IMG/VR virus record: IMGVR_UViG_3300033981_000358
Coordinates: 1-31,347 of that record
DNA length: 31,347 nt
Direction: 5' to 3' (one strand)
Source: a virus
In this document: piece after piece, positions 30,702-31,347 of the stretch
Layout: every line of letters starts with the position of its first letter
Numbering within the stretch: the first letter of the stretch is position 1
Program-made: the position numbers and the translations under genes
Notes under the pieces: model-generated
Told to the model about the DNA's origin: nothing
The model's database searches: none
Seen by the model: only the letters and a program-made list of their open reading frames with translations

Positions 30702-30744
30702 GGTAAACCCCTTGTTTTAGGATAGTGCAACGATGCACGGGTTA

Positions 30745-30774
30745 ATTATAGGATAGATGTACTTATTAACTCAA
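30745..30774 (-). promoter_or_regulatory. Sigma70-like promoter of leftward operon 2, with dyad at start
   Basis: On the minus strand TTGAGT (30774-30769) is followed after 18 bases by a perfect TATAAT (30750-30745). The start should be near 30738, where GTGCA-ACGA-TGCAC (30725-30738) forms an inverted repeat, a possible operator. The first gene (ATG 30701) follows with its leader. Confidence 0.6.
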
Positions 30775-31060
30775 GGTGTATTCATATATGCCCATATATA
30801 TATTAGTCATATATAGGGGTACTTATATATGTAGGCATATATATGTATATATGAGCAATTTTATATGGGTAAACATAGATAGATTGTCAATCTGCGCGCT
30901 CTTACCAAAATGGTAATACATGCACCTATGGCATGGGGTAGGGGCATACATGCTCTATTGACAATGCAAGCATAGGGCATAGGGCATTGGCATGGCATAG
31001 GCAAGGGGTAAGCATGCAAAGGGTAAGGGCATGGGCATGTAATGCCTGCAATGCCGCTTA
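30775..31060. repeat. Non-coding AT-rich then GCAT-rich low-complexity region
   Basis: The part 30780-30880 is made of TATA-type runs with many copies of ATATAT. From about 30910 to 31060 GCAT or GGCAT recurs a dozen or more times in irregular spacing, with GGGGTA. A TTGACA on the minus strand (30890-30885) is 19 bases from TATAAA (30865-30860). No reading frame is credible, since translations are simple repeats. Confidence 0.6.
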
Positions 31061-31080
31061 AATACTTGCTTGTAGGCGAT

Positions 31081-31115
31081 TGGCGATCGGGCATGGGAAT
31101 GGCGATCGGGCATGG
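31081..31115 (+). repeat. 16-base direct repeat (TGGCGATCGGGCATGG x2)
   Basis: TGGCGATCGGGCATGG occurs at 31081-31096 and again at 31100-31115 (starts 19 apart), each with the palindrome CGATCG. It sits at the edge of the GCAT-rich stretch. Tandem sites nearly two helical turns apart suggest a protein-binding region. The remaining 230 bases to the window end show only weak frames. Confidence 0.6.
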
Positions 31116-31347
31116 TGTTGTTGGTTCGGCAATGGTCAGGCACCCCCTCGGTTTGCGCGCCCTATTTCGTTCCCCGCCCCAACGAAAAATGGATTTATGG
31201 TTTATGCTTTGCACTTAGCAGGGCGAGAGCAATACGACGGTGCACTGGATGGTTGCAGACTGCTAATGACAGCCGGGAAAGACCGGCATCAAGACGCATG
31301 AGGATTGGCTTGCTACTGGAAAGTCCGGACTAAAGGTAGTGAGATCA

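Noticed and set aside
30860-30890. Second upstream minus-strand promoter (TTGACA and TATAAA).
   Set aside because: The spacer is 19 bases, or 18 with a weaker box; a better promoter lies closer to the gene.
30910-31060. CRISPR-like or iteron array made of GCAT units.
   Set aside because: Units are four or five bases with irregular spacing; no repeat-spacer structure.
31080-31333. Overlapping plus-strand frames of 73 codons (TTG 31080; ATG 31112).
   Set aside because: Arg/Cys/Trp-rich translations, no ribosome site, and they run through repeats; neither is supported.
31310-31347. GGAAAGTCCGG near the end resembles the conserved core of bacterial RNase P RNA.
   Set aside because: Only about 11 bases match, the expected upstream helix is not evident and the window ends before the rest; probably chance.
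1-31347. tRNA genes or integrase and attachment sites.
   Set aside because: I found no cloverleaf with TTC-loop signature and no recombinase motif; a lytic phage is more likely, but parts of the genome are missing.

Overview
This window is most of the genome of a tailed phage, probably podovirus-like. It has a portal protein, a scaffold-like protein, a major capsid protein, a head-tail adaptor, a beta-propeller-type nozzle protein, fibres, large internal virion proteins and a lysis module, and no tape-measure or contractile-tail genes. No terminase, DNA polymerase or RNA polymerase gene is visible, so these must lie outside the window or be supplied by the host. The start cuts into the portal gene. 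Codon use, DnaA boxes of the E. coli type and protein style suggest a Gram-negative, probably aquatic proteobacterial host; this is inference.

Layout. (1) 1-23268, + strand: one long, tightly packed late cluster, broken only by a terminator and possible promoter at 719-776. Its order is portal, small proteins, scaffold, major capsid, decoration-like proteins, adaptor, nozzle, S74 fibre, fibre-associated proteins, an acyl carrier protein / ketoacyl synthase / possible acyltransferase cassette, internal virion proteins, small proteins, holin, M15 endolysin, a methyltransferase and a small basic protein. It ends in a strong terminator at 23298-23326. (2) 23325-28047, - strand: a recombination/replication operon with a GT-A glycosyltransferase, a PD-(D/E)XK resolvase-like nuclease, a cysteine-rich secreted peptide, an SSB-tail protein, an HTH protein, an annealing-type protein, a YqaJ exonuclease and several small proteins. 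A TTGACA/17/TAATGT promoter lies just upstream. (3) 28048-28720: a non-coding, AT-rich region with four perfect DnaA boxes in 64 bp, iteron-like repeats and KpnI-type palindromes. It is the best candidate for a replication origin. (4) 28721-30701, - strand: a second operon with ArdC anti-restriction protein and small proteins, starting from a good sigma70-like promoter (30745-30774) and ending in a terminator (28664-28695). (5) 30775-31347: non-coding, first TATA-rich, then GCAT-rich, with a 16-bp direct repeat.

The most striking content is at 10306-12175. An acyl carrier protein with a DSL phosphopantetheine site overlaps, by ATGA, a ketoacyl-ACP synthase with the full Cys-His-Lys-His set. 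These are followed at once by a small protein that may have a GNAT acyltransferase fold, and then, again by ATGA overlap, by a hydrophobic pore- or ejection-type virion protein. The cassette sits inside the late structural cluster, so it should be made with the virion proteins. I infer a fatty-acyl chemistry tied to virion assembly, entry or lysis rather than early metabolic takeover. Reduction and dehydration enzymes, a malonyl transacylase and a phosphopantetheinyl transferase are absent from the window and would have to come from the host.
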